Positions 51,725 through 63,496 are shown, counted from the stretch's first letter. The stretch is DNA of 64,000 nt from Cinclus cinclus (GCF_963662255.1 NC_085046.1:96675324-96739323); one strand, 5' to 3'. The notes: generated from the letters alone by a model not told the origin. Made by a program: numbers and translations.

Positions 51725-53176
51725 AACCCCCCAACTTTATATCCTTTCAAGGTACTTAATATCTCCACTGTAGAAGCAACAGCATCAAATGCAATTCTTC
51801 ATACTCTTTTGTTGAGGGGAAAATATAATTTTTTAGACCCAACTTTGAAATAAAATTTCCACTTTGACTTTGGTACAAGCATAAAAGTTTAGCAACATTG
51901 CTGATGTTAGAGTGTAACCTGAGTATCCGTTTGTAATTGAAACCTTCATCTTTTGTCACTTCCTGAATCGGCTTAAACTTTTATTTTTAGAAGAATGAAT
52001 TATTGAAATTATTACTACAATACCTAGTCTAAAGTTTTGTTGCTTAATGCTCTTGGTGAGTGAATCAATTATATAATTTTAATTAAACTTTTTTTAAATT
52101 CCTCTGTGTGTGCAAACGTCTAAGTATCATCTAACTCTCACTAAAAGCTTCTATGCGTTAAACACAAAAAATGGAAAAGAAACTCAAAGTAATTAGTGTC
52201 TGAATATTGGCTGAATATTTGACGACTGTTCAGGAAGGCAAGTTCTCAGTGAAAGAAGGTTAAACTACATGCTGTAAGAATACTGCCCCTGTAAGCATCT
52301 GAATAATTCATTTTTCATATAGTCTGAAACTTGGAAATTTATTCCCAGGTGTCAAATTTCATTTTAAGAAGTTAAAACTTTATATATTCTTTTCAAACTG
52401 TTCTTCCATGGAGATAACTCATATACTTTTAAGAAAGAGCTGAGTTACACTGGATAGCTGCCTCCTAAGATCACAGACTGGAGGTTAGGAAGTCCCTTGA
52501 TACAGAAAAACCTCTTACTTTATTTCTTTCAATCCTATATAAAGAAAAAGTTATTCAGTAAAGATGGAGATATTGATCAGTTTAGTCAGATAAATAATTC
52601 TGAAACATTAAGTCTGCCTTTTCCTCCTCCCTTCCTCTTGGAACACATATTGTTACTGGCAGAAGGATAGCCATTTTGGGTGGATGGAAGTGGTACAGAA
52701 CTTCAGAATTTACTCTCCACTGAGGACAGGGAAAAAGTGAAAAATTGAAATTGTGGAGGAATTGTATGGTGGAAAGGTAAGACTTATGGGTAGGCTTTTG
52801 GCTTGCCTCTTTCTACAAAATCAAAACTCTTAATGAGTCTCCAGTGCAGGAATTTGATTCCTGCAGGCTTCATCAGAATATTCCACATTTTAACAGGGAA
52901 GGCAAAAGGCATGTATCTGACAGCAGAGCAATACATTTACCTGATTTAAAGTCTCTACTCTAAAACACTGTGAGTCAAAAAGTTTAAACCCAGGTACGAT
53001 TTTAATGCAAGCAAATATGTGTGTTTTCATGGAGGCTGCAAAGTCCCTATAGGGGCTTTATATAGCTGCATACACTCACAGGGACACATACACACACAGC
53101 TTCAGTCCGTCCCAGACAGTGTAATGCTCTCCCATGGAAGTTTGTCAAAGGTAAATTATAATAAGATGAACTTGCT

Positions 53177-53193
53177 ATCATCATCATCATCAT
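53177..53193. repeat. (ATC)n trinucleotide repeat
   Basis: Five to six ATC units in tandem (ATCATCATCATCATCAT). Confidence 0.9.
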
Positions 53194-55398
53194 TGTAACA
53201 AGGTACAAAGATTGCTATAAACATAAGCTGTTTTTAAGCAAAGCCATATGTATTTTTTTTTTTTTGGTACATGAGCAGCTATAGGAGACTGTGCAAATAG
53301 AAGAGTCTGTGAGATTCTGATCCATCCAATATTCTGAATATCAAGATTGATATCTCCTGTACAAGCTGTACATGCATGCTACTGTGCTGCAGCAGAGCTT
53401 TTCAACATTTATGGGCGCTGGTTTACAGATGTCCATAGTCTTTCTAACCTTCTAAACACAGAAGTAAAATTGTATTCATTGTGCAACTGCATTTTTCATT
53501 AATTTCAGAGGGCCACAGGTTTCTAAATAGCCACCAAGTCCTCCTCTGGCTAAAGTCTAATGTGAATACAGGAGCTAAAATCTTGTCATCCTCCCATTGT
53601 AACCAACAGGACAGGACATGAAGCTACCACATTTTTTCCAATGTGCAAAACCCCACATTTATGTGCTACACTGTTAAAATTACAGTGGGAAGAATCAAGA
53701 CAATAGAAATGTTGGTTCATGCATTTCAAAAAAGAATAATTGATTTTGAAGGGTAAAGATCAGATTTTTCTTTTAGAGCAAATTCTAAATGAAAATGTGT
53801 ACTGTACTATATTCTGAAATATAATAAGAAGAAAAAAGTCTGTATTTTGTATTGTATCAAAATGTGCCTCTGGTTACCACTCCAATTAATTAGGAAATAT
53901 TTTCCTACTGTTTATTTGTTTTCAGTCTTTTCTGTCACTGTCTTATGCCTTTAAGTAAATGGGAAGTAGAGTAGATGAATAGCTTAACAAAAGGAATTTC
54001 AAAGGACAAATGAGTAAAGAATTTGAAGTCTAAATCAGATGGGGCCAAAAAATGTGCTCATACAACTCTGTTGTATTAATTTGTCAATTCCCTGCTGTAC
54101 TCTTGCTCCAAATCAAAACTAGTTCATTAAAAGTTAAATCATGCATTTGTGCAAGAGCAAAAGAGTGGCACAAATGGTGTAGGAGAGAAAGTGTAGCATG
54201 GTGCGAGTTCCCTTTTTAACTAAGTTTTATTGGTTGGTAATTATGCCTTTGTACCAACCTAAATTATCAAAACTCATTGATCTCTCAAACTAGAGAATGA
54301 CTAGAAGAAAATAGACAAATCTGTAGGTACATTAATCAATTTTCCTGGAAAATTACATGGGTCATTCTTCCAATATTTAGAGGTTCATTACACAATTGCA
54401 AAATTTTTGTAAAATTCTTCAAAAATTTCTAGTATTTTATATTTTTCTAAAATTCTTTGCCTTATCATATTAGGTATTTTCCCATTATCTTTATATATAT
54501 TAAAAAGATTTACGGAACCCCTGTATAAAAATTCTATTTCTCAGGTTTAACATCAGTAACATGTCTGTAGAAGGAATTATCAAATGGTACAGATTTTACT
54601 GTGTTTCACTTGATTTATCCAAAGTTATATTATAATCAATTAAAAGATGAGGCTTTTAGTACCAGGTGTCTGCCACCACCATTAACTCTACGACCTGCCA
54701 ACTCTTTCCCAGATTTAATTCCTTTTTGAGCTGATTCTGACCCCACTGCACACAGAAAGAAGAAGCACCAGATAGCACAGGCAGGATCCTGTGACAGAGC
54801 TCAGGAGCCCTCGGGATAGCAATGATGGAGGGAGAAGTGGGATACTCATCAGCTAAAACATTAGAAATAACACCAAGCTAAGAATGAACCAAAAGTAAAT
54901 ACACCGAAAAAACTCTACTGTTCATAAATTCTAATAAAAGTTTCAAGTTCCCTGAAGAGTAAATGAACTTAAAACATCACCTCCCTTGTTATTTCAGGTT
55001 TTTGCTACAAATGCAGGTGTGACTGAAATACCTGAAAAGGTTTTACTTTAGAAATATCTTTTTAAATTTTGAAAACTTTAATTGAATTCCAGTAATATCC
55101 AAAACAGAATGAGTATTTTACAGATTTTGTGAAACATCTCTTAAATTTTTCGATTTTTCATTACTTAGTATATTACTTAGTGTGAACATTGTGTATACAA
55201 AAGGAGCTGCAGTATCAGTATCTTGTCTAAAAAGGAGATGCAGCCATATTACATGTTTTCCTCCAAAATGATTTTGTGTTTGAAAATGCAGCTGTCTTCA
55301 AGCACTAAAATAGTTATACCACATGTCTATGTTGATCAACCCAGTATAATTTTATTGTGAAGATTCCTCACCATCAGCAGAGAGAACCAGCCTTTAAT

Positions 55399-55444
55399 AT
55401 ATATATATCTGTGTCTGTATGTGTGTGTGTGTGTGTGTGTGTGT
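55399..55444. repeat. Compound (AT)n ... (TG)n microsatellite
   Basis: A short (AT)n block at 55399-55408, a CTGTGTCTG linker, then about twelve TG units at 55420-55444. Confidence 0.93.
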
Positions 55445-56959
55445 ATGAATTCCGCTAAAATCTGATTGGAAATAATTGAATAATCTGCTTGTTTAATAAA
55501 ATATATTTACTTTTTGCCTTAATCCTGGATTCAAGAGTTTTGTACATCCTTTCCATGATTTATTTATGTATGCTGATTCTGTGTTTTTATCCATGTGAGG
55601 TTCCAATCCCTTTTTAGTCTTGCAAATGCATTTGAAATTGTACTCATTAGTATCAGTGGTGCCACAGGCTTGAAAGGTACTTCCTAATGATTTAGAACAG
55701 AGGTTAGCTGGGATAAAGATGCCAGGAACTCAATTCCTGATACTGTTGCTTTGTTTTTGAGAAGATTATCCATGTTCTTGGTGATACTATTTTCTTCTCA
55801 TTCATTTTATCCTCTGTTAAACAGACACATGTTGAAATGTGCTGCCAGACCATCACATTACTCTGGTTGCTTCTGGCAGTTCTTATAATGCAGATACATC
55901 AACACCTTTGGACTACTGTTCATGGTTGTTGGGCTGTAAATGACAACAGCTATGACATAAACTGATAAAATTCCATATAATAACAAACCTCAAATTTTAT
56001 TTTTTTTTCTCAGTAGAAATGTGGTACCTTCTAAAACTGATGCCTGAGGTCATTAAAATAACACAGCATTGTTACAGATTACAAATGTAAATTTTTTTAT
56101 AATGTGTCTTAGAAAATTTTCCCATGGCCTCACTACATTGAAATGATATTTTGATATTTCTTTGAGCTTGGCTTTTCCAATTACAAGATTAGGAAAACTC
56201 ATTTTCCCTTATATAGTTTCTTTTCCTTTGCCTCTAATACAAGGGAGGCAGGAAGGACTATTCTCAGTTTTTCTTCAGGCTAGATCTATAAAGATGATCT
56301 GGACATTATTATGCTGTCACAAGTGACACCAATCTGCCTGTAGATTAAAAAAAAGACAATAGGATCCCATACTACAGAAGGGAAAATACTGGAGGAGAGG
56401 TAAGGAAGTTTTTCTGAAATACTAGTTGTATTCACAAGTCTATTAAACTGGTTTTGTTCTAAAAAATGGAACCCATTTAGTTCTATAAACAAAAAATATT
56501 TATGCTATTACACAGTAGGACATGAAACTTGGAGTCAGTGGACACTCTAGGGAAAGTCAAAACAAAAATTAATGGAAAATTAACAAAGCACATAAGAAAC
56601 ACTGTGAGGGCACCTCAGAATGCTTTTAAAGATATATTTCCAAACCAGGAAGAGAGTTTGGACAATACAAGGCTTGGATTAGTGCAGTGTGCAACCATAA
56701 TTTGGAACACTGACATCTGGGACCATTATAGAGAGATGTCTAAGTTATCTGCGAGTTATGGTGCAAACCTCTTCACTACAGACACAAATAGAGTCTAATG
56801 ATGCATATGGTCTGAACAGTATTTTCTTTTCCTCATTCATATTAATTTGAAGCTTAGAGAAGCTTGAGAAAGGTAACACAAACCAAATCAGAACAAAAGA
56901 TAAAAAATAAGGCCTTTAATGAAATCAGTAAGACCACTCCAGGAACATCTCCTTGGTAC

Positions 56960-57490
56960 TTGGAATAACAGCAGGAGTCAGCCAGTGTGTATCAAAAAGG
57001 GGACAGGAGATGGAGCAGGAGTGACTGGTTATGATGCTTTGCATGGCTGTTTCATCAATTTGCCCTTGGCCATACAGCAGATGTGCACTCTGAGCAGTAG
57101 CTGTTAAAATATATCATGGAGATGACCCTACTGAATGTAATGCTCACCTCTCTGCAGAGCCAGCTACTGAGATTCCAGCTATACCAGGTGAAAATAAGGC
57201 ATATCCCAGGAAAAGCAGAAGTGCTGCCAGACGTAGTATACCAGCTTCAGAGCACCACACAGATGGCACTTTGGAACAGGCATTTGCATGATGCTGTATC
57301 TTTGCTTCTAGGTCTGGGAAGCCCAGCAGCTGAGACTCAACTGAGCAGGATGAGATGCTATGGAGAGCAAAATACTTAATGACCTAGTGATTGTACAGAC
57401 CACAAGTTATCACATTACTGACAAGTCATCAGGTCAAAAATCAGCTGTGAAGGAAATTTGGAATTGTGTTTACAAGTAAGCAAACACTAA
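56960..57490 (+). mobile_element. Decayed Ty3/Gypsy-like retrotransposon fragment (RNase H and downstream pol)
   Basis: In one plus frame (57003 onward, one stop near 57032 and another near 57104) the translation keeps the order of the Ty3/Gypsy RNase H domain. A Leu-x-Cys-Phe-Ala-x-x-Phe-His-Gln-Phe segment (about 57027-57062) is followed by a Gly-His-x-x-Asp-Val-His-Ser-Glu-Gln stretch (about 57070-57100), where functional copies have Ser/Thr-Asp-His. Next comes SLQSQLLRFQLYQ (about 57149-57187) and then VKIRHIPGKAEVLPDVVYQL (about 57188-57247). The last two match the conserved Leu-Gln-x-x-Leu-Leu-Arg-x-Gln-x-Tyr and Tyr-x-Pro-Gly-Lys-x-x-x-x-Ala-Asp boxes. A shifted frame at about 57420-57470 reads KSAVKEIW, like the linker before integrase. 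Stops and frameshifts make it inactive. No LTRs were identified. The edges are approximate. Confidence 0.68.
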
Positions 57491-60320
57491 TTCTACTGTA
57501 TGCCATTAAAAATAAATTAATAATAGAACAACCCTTGAGAAGCTAAACTTCAACTGTAGAAGGAATTCAGATTTGCAGAGAGTGAATGACAACAAAAGGC
57601 AACACTCTTTTTTGTATTAGTACTCAAGAAGTATCCAACAATTCTTCTTTCTGACTTCCTGGTGTCTAGAAATGTATGAATCAGACTTTAATACACTGTA
57701 TTAGTCCCTTTTGCACTTTGTTTTTCAACAATCACTTTGAGAAATGAAACCTTGACCTGGTGGAAAGTTTCTAAATGAAACACAAAGCTCATAAATCTTG
57801 TAATAACATATTTAGGGAAGGAATTTGCAAGAAACAGCTATTCATAAAACTCTAACATTTAAACAGTGATAATGCATCATCATATCTCTTGCTTAAAAAG
57901 AGATATCAACCAATAAAATTTTTAGGTGGGATGGTTTACTCTTCATTATTCTTTGCCTCCATTATTCTCCTCATAGTTACTCTGTAACATGCAGTTTTAA
58001 CTACAATAAGCAAATATTTTCAGAGAATTTTATATTACGGATTTCAATTTGCTAAAACTACTAAGTCCAGTGATTTAGATATATGTGGAGTTGTATCTTT
58101 GTAAAAAGAACCAAAATGAAATATCTTATTACAAAAAATTATGAGCTGGTTAATTAAAGAAACCCTTAATAATAATTACCCTCATTTCATCAAGTTCCCA
58201 CTTCAGCTAGAATGTTACTGCTTTAGAATATTGGTGTTGTGGTTTTACCCATGTATTGCCATGAAACACTTGGAACAGTTAATGCCACAATTAGAGGAAT
58301 ACAAAAATGTTCTGATAATTTGAAGAGAAATATTGTTGGAAAACGACAGGCAGTGTGATGGCCAAGAATCATTAACAATCTGGTGCTTATTTTTGAACAG
58401 GTGTACAATTTAATTATCAAAGCCAATGGGCAATATTAATGCCAATTTTAGAGATGCAAAATAGTGCTAAAGGTTCTGAGCCAGTGAGCAAATAAATATC
58501 TCATTTCAGTCAGACAATCTAGGATAATCAGGAGTAGTCAACAGTGCTGTGGAAAATACTGCAGGCAAGAAATAAAAATGGTACCTCAATACTTTGTAGC
58601 AAAAAATAAGCAGTCCTTGTCATACAGACATATTCCTGCCAAAGTATTTTGCCCTCCATTAGCTCCTGAGACAAATCCAGGTCTCATGCAGAATTACAAG
58701 AAGCAAGATCTAAATAGATAAGATAGCAATAAGTACTACATGCTATTATTTGGATTATTTTCCATGTATCTGTAATTGTTATAAGTCACAAGCTTCTAGA
58801 AATTTTGGCTAAAAATAATTTATCCAAGAAAAAGATATAAGATCTAGATGATGGAATTTGCTTAGTGTCTTAAGGAAAAGCCTTTCTAGATGCTGGAATT
58901 AAAGAGCTCTTACTTGCAAAACCCATGGTTTTTTTTAGAAATACCATTACATTGTAAAGAAAATAATTTTTAGTTAACCCTTTTTGAAAATTTCTGGAAT
59001 AAATAATATTAGTAGCTTTGGATATTATTCACACCAAAAAGAATTGCTACTAATAAAGGAATAACCTGTTTAAATTATTTCCTCTAGAAACAAAAATCTT
59101 GTTCCTACAAATTTTTTTCATTTTAACATTTTAAAATTCTTTCAAGTTTCTAACTTAGGTTGTTCATAATGTGTCAGGTTTTTTTTTTTTGGTACACTTT
59201 TTAGTAACTTATTTTTAAAAATCACACTCTCCAGTCTAGTTTCGTATACCAAAGTCAAAATCATTGTTTTTACAGAAAATGCTTTTCTTAAATATATATA
59301 TTATTCACTGTCACAGTGTAGAACTAAATCTTCATCTAATGGATCTCAAATTTATGTTTGAAAGCCTCACTGGAATTTTGGGGATTAAATACCATGAAAT
59401 GTGTCTCTTTGCATTTCTGTATAACAAAAATATGTATCCTCTGGCTTTTATGGGCAAGACATGTGATAATTATAAGGCCCAGGCAAGGTGTAATAAATGT
59501 AAATGACCAACCATTTGAATCAGAAAACATGGGTCACATTTCTGAGGTCTGCATGAGCTTTACATAAACAGGGATAACTCATCTGAATTAGGTATTCTGT
59601 GGTGTGTAATCTGATTTCCCTGTTGCTACCATAGTTGAAAAACAGCCAGTACTGAAGCTGGTAATCCATGGCATTAAAAAAAAAATTTAAAAAAATGAAA
59701 AGAGGGAAAGACAAAGTGGGGGAGAGAAAGAAAGAGTGAGTGAAGTGAGGAGAGTGATGGAAGAGACCTTGAGAGGAGGAGAGTTTGAGAGATAGGAAAG
59801 AGCTAATAATACTTCTCTCTCAGCAGCCCGTTACTTTTACATTCTTGCCTTGAGCTGGCTGAACTGGGATTTTTCAGCTTTCAGGACACACTGAAAAAGA
59901 AAATTTCCCCTAAATGTTCAACCATGGTAGCTCTGTTCTAAATTCATATGGCTGGTGTGAAACCTACTGCATCATTACTATACCTAATTTTTAAAACTAA
60001 AAGTAATTGCAAGTGTATATAGGTAAATACTTTTTTTTTTTCCTACATGATTACACACTTATCAGTTAAACAAAATCTTTCTGCACATAATATTGTCATC
60101 AAAATGTTCCTAGAAAATATATTAGAAGACAGCTGTCAGGTAAAAGACCAAATTAATTTTATAAATTTTTCAAGGGTTTTTTATCTTAAACTGCTTTGCT
60201 AAAGACATGCAAATTTCCTACATACTGGAAAGCTGGTTTGCAATCTCTACCTAATGAAGTGCACTAACATATTCCTTACCTAAAGAAAGGCTCTTCAAAT
60301 CACAGAGAGAAAAAGATACA
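57491..60320. other. AT-rich non-coding stretch
   Basis: No gene or named element found. Contains the purine-rich tract at 59697-59802. Paired frames near 59264-59567 have no recognisable domain. Confidence 0.55.
59697..59802. repeat. Polypurine (GA-rich) low-complexity tract
   Basis: About 105 bases with very few pyrimidines, built from GAGA, GAAAG and GAGGAG words, and preceded by an A/T-rich run. Such tracts can adopt triplex (H-DNA) conformations when mirror-symmetric. The symmetry here is only partial. Confidence 0.75.
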
Positions 60321-60422
60321 TCATAGAATCACAGAAGGGAGGAGGAATTTAAAGATCAGCCAATTTCAACTTCCCTGCCCTGGGCAGAGACACCTTCCAG
60401 TAAGACCAGGTTGTCCAGGGAA
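60321..60422 (-). mobile_element. CR1 LINE 3' end, antisense fragment
   Basis: The only CR1 piece in reverse orientation. The plus strand reads TCATAGAATCACAGAAGGGA (the octamer tail), ATTTAAAGATCAGCCAATTT (complement of the GATGATCTTTAAGG block), CCCTGCCCTGGGCAGAGACA and CAGTAAGACCAGGTTGTCCA. About 100 bp survive, so the copy is truncated very close to its 3' end. Confidence 0.92.
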
Positions 60423-61239
60423 CTGAGATTTAGTGACAGATTATGCCTTTATTGCAGCCAGACAAGCTCCGTCAAAGCTTGTAATCACTTAAAAGCAAAA
60501 TGAGAGAAAAAAAGTATTATACCAAGACGACAACCAGTTTTCCTTCTGCTCTCTCCTGCCCACTCAGTTTACATCAAGGAAGGTTAGGGATGGTGCTGTC
60601 ATTGATGTATATTAGTTTTTGTGAATATCTACTCTCCATGGTCATATGCATATATCAGTTCTTCATATATTCAAATGACTTCTTGTCTACCACTGAATAT
60701 TATTTACATAAGGACACAGAAGATTTATTAGTTTTAGGATACTTGGGGAATATTAGTTTTAGAAAACTTTGAGAGCTCTTTCACAATCTAATGTGGCATC
60801 ATGCCCCAGGTTTTTGTATAATTGTGAAATTCCAACCCAAATTTGCTCTCATATTTCAGAAAATTTACTGTTCTCTTAAATCAATTTTTGAACTACTAAG
60901 AAATGCACTTCAAGCAGCTATGCTGTGACTGACTAATAAACCTGAGATATAAAGCCTTTCTAATATTATTTTTAAACATAAATTTAATATACTACAGTGT
61001 ATTATATAGTGGCACTATATATAGTGACACTATAGTGTGCCACTAATTGATCTTTGTACAAAACTATGTTTTATTTTTAAAAACAGAAAAAATCCCAACA
61101 ACCAGACATTATGGACAAATCAATTTGTTTCCATTATTGTTCACTTACTGTTTCTATCAAAATAGACTACAGCCACTATGTCTTAAGAGTTCAATCAAAA
61201 TTTGATCACAAACCAAAAAAACCTACTTTTTATTATCTT
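60423..61239. other. AT-rich spacer containing a palindrome cluster
   Basis: No gene. Its only notable structure is the inverted-repeat cluster at 61007-61045. A 90-codon open frame at 60500-60772 has no recognisable domain. Confidence 0.5.
61007..61045. repeat. Nested inverted repeats / palindrome cluster
   Basis: TAGTGGCA (61007-61014) and its exact complement TGCCACTA (61038-61045) enclose two adjacent perfect palindromes, CACTATATATAGTG (61013-61026) and ACACTATAGTGT (61027-61038). The unit could form a cruciform or be the relic of a short inverted-repeat transposon. No matching target duplication was identified. Confidence 0.85.
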
Positions 61240-62270
61240 TGTTATTGATAGCCTTGCCTGCAGTGATCACAAGACTGTGAACTTTGGCATCCTGCTGAGC
61301 ATACTGAAGGCTATTTCTAAGACAAAAGTTTCTGGGTTTAAAATAGGAAACTTCAGCTTGTGCAGAGCTAGGTTTGGAGGGATCCTGCAGGAAGCTTCAG
61401 TGGAGGAGAAAGGAGTTACTGAGTACTGGAAGCCTTGCAGGAGCACTCTTCTGGAAGCACAAATACAGCTCATCCTCTCTAAGGTAAGGGAAAGCAGGCA
61501 GCAATAGATTTCCTTGCTTAATTGCAAGCATCTGAGTCTGCTCAAATGCAAAAATAGAATCATGCCAGAAATGGAAAAGTTTACAAACACTCATTGAGAG
61601 CTACAAGGGCATTGCCAGGGTATGCAGAGGTGGAGTTAGAAATGCAAAAGCTCAGCTCAAATTGAAATTGGCCATAGATATCAAAAAATACAAGAAGGGT
61701 TCTTCAAATATGTAAATAGCAATCAAAATCAGAAGGAAAATATTAGCCTGATGTTAAAAAGGAGAGCTAGAAAGGTAGATGGCCTCAACAGTCTCTTTAC
61801 CTTTGCCTGTTGGCTACCTGGCCTTGGGAACAAAAATCCAGGTTGATGAAAATGCAGAGCCACTGTCAGTGAAGGAAAAGTTGTGTGTGAATGATCGCAC
61901 AAACATGATCCCTAAAAACTGATGAGCCCTGACATTATCTACCCAAGGGTGTTCAGGGAGCTGTCTGACAATTGCCATGCCACTCTCCACAATCTCTGAG
62001 AGGTCATGTAGAACGGGGGACATCCTAGAAGAATAGAAGGAAGGTATTATCACCTCCATCAACAAGGATGTCTCGAAGGAGGATCCAGGAAATTACAGGC
62101 CCATCAGGGACAGTTATGGAATGAATGTTCCTGGAGGTTCTCAAGTCACATGAAGCAGGGGATTGGGAAAAGCCAGCATAGGTTCACCAAGGGCAAATCA
62201 TGCTTGTCAAACCTGATCTCCTGCGACAAAGTAACCTGTCTGGTTGATACAGGGTGAGGGGTGGATAGTA
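61240..62270 (+). mobile_element. CR1 LINE ORF2 internal fragment (endonuclease end to start of reverse transcriptase)
   Basis: Coding-region relic of CR1 ORF2. It opens with the endonuclease C-terminal box, read here as DSLACSDHKTVNFGILLS (about 61246-61299). It continues with a segment ending near 61505. A Lys-Ala-x-Leu-like stretch (about 61650-61680) is followed by the KKGFFKY-like region AAGAAGGGTTCTTCAAATATG (about 61692-61712). The start of the reverse transcriptase is recognisable in GGAAATTACAGGCCCATCAG (Asn-Tyr-Arg-Pro-Ile) and in AGGTTCACCAAGGGCAAATC (Phe-Thr-Lys-Gly-Lys-Ser). It stops at GTTGATACAGGGTGAGGGG, just before the box where the 14293 copy begins. Stops and frameshifts exclude function. 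Unusually, the 3' UTR and octamer tail are missing, so the fragment was cut by deletion or rearrangement. Confidence 0.88.
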
Positions 62271-63286
62271 TCCACACAATAACAGCCACCTAAACCCTTT
62301 AAATAACTTATTCTGTGATTAACTACATGAGTTATTTAATTGTAATATTTCTTTCTTTTCTAGAGTAGTATTAACTATTTTTTCATGCTTCTTGTTTCCC
62401 TATGTTTTATTTTCTGTGTGTATTACAAGTAATTTTATTTAAAATATTTGAAATACTGAATACTATGAGCTTTTGAAGAGATTTCCTTTGTATTTCTACA
62501 TAACCTTGAATAAAATGTTTCTTCAATGGCCTGTCTTTAAAGGGTTTATATCTAGGTTCAATTTTAGTTCCAGGAACATTTTTCAGAAGTCCCATTATTC
62601 TTCACATTCGATTAAAAATTTAAGTAAGAAATTTGAATCTTTGGGCGACCATAAGGTATCACTAGAGGATGGCAATAGTGGAAGTAGTCAAGCAGCCTGC
62701 AATATGTTCTCATATGTTTTCTTAAGACCAAAAAATGCAACAGATTAAAAAAAAATTTTCTCATGGTGGGATGTAAATACACTTCCATAACTACAGAAGT
62801 GAAGGGAGATGGGGGGTTTGTTGTTTTTACTGTTACGGAAAAACCTAACAAGACTGACAGGAAAAAAAAAAAATCTGTGCCCCAGTTATTCCAAAACCAT
62901 TTGCCTCTGAAGAAGGCAATCTCAACAAGAATAACTTAGTAAGGTAGTCCAGCAGTTTAATAGATAAGCACTGCTATTCTGTAAGAAGAAAGAAAAAACT
63001 ACAACCCAAAGCCCAGCCTTCTCACTCAGCAGGCTGAGTGGTGTCACTCCTGACAGTAATTATAGAGTGCTGTGCTACATACAGCACATCAATCTGTGTT
63101 TAGTTGACATTTGGGAATTACAAAAAAGATAACCCAGCAGCTATATTTTTGAGTCATTTTAATCATTGTTTATTGCAAGAATTTCAGCTCATATTGATTT
63201 TAAACAACTAACTCATGTACACTATATTCCTAGTCATCAAATGCTTAATTAAAAAAGTAACTTTCCATAATTTTTTTTTTTTTCAG
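62271..63286. other. AT-rich non-coding stretch
   Basis: No recognised element. It includes an A run near 62861-62873 and an open frame of about 90 codons (62473-62748) without a recognisable domain. No remainder of the preceding CR1 copy was found here. Confidence 0.5.
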
Positions 63287-63496
63287 TGCTCAGTGTTTCA
63301 TGATGAGCTACAGCATATAGAAGAATATTACTCTGGAGTTTATACAGTGGGAAATCAAGGATTTAAGCCAATGCTAACTGAAAACTCAAGAAGCATAACT
63401 GATCTTGCAAGCCACATAAGGCTGCCTATTGCTCACTATCTGAGAGTCTTTAGTAAGCCAACAAAATATCACAACCCAAGAGAGCTAAAATTGTGA
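63287..63496 (+). other. Open frame behind a splice-acceptor-like tract; possible exon, unproven
   Basis: A run of thirteen T and then CAG (AG at 63285-63286) precedes a frame open for 69 codons to TGA at 63494-63496. The translation begins CSVFHDELQHIEEYYSG and is polar with balanced composition, unlike the AT-driven frames around it. No branch site, donor or upstream exon could be tied to it. I do not recognise the protein. A poly(T)-CAG motif arises often by chance in AT-rich bird introns, and the upstream frame is also open (from 63215). It may be a terminal exon, a fragment of an old retrocopy, or nothing. Confidence 0.15.

Larger units (their letters stand above)
39315..56959. other. 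Long AT-rich stretch without recognised genes or transposons
   Basis: About 17.6 kb of AT-rich sequence with no element I can name. It holds simple repeats at 40918-40950 (ACAATTTTA triplicate), 42255-42294 (20-bp duplication TTCTCATTATTCAAA), 48702-48722 (TA)n, 51688-51724 (AAAC)n, 53177-53193 (ATC)n and 55420-55444 (TG)n. The segment 44281-44640 is pyrimidine-rich and open in two frames for about 110 codons, with no recognisable domain. A 26-bp near-palindrome is at 45708-45733. The sparse recent transposon content contrasts with 5.9-39.3 kb. Confidence 0.55.

Noticed and set aside
56529..56798. 89-codon open frame just upstream of the Gypsy-like relic
   Set aside because: It shows no reverse-transcriptase or gag motif and cannot be linked to the relic by frame or content.
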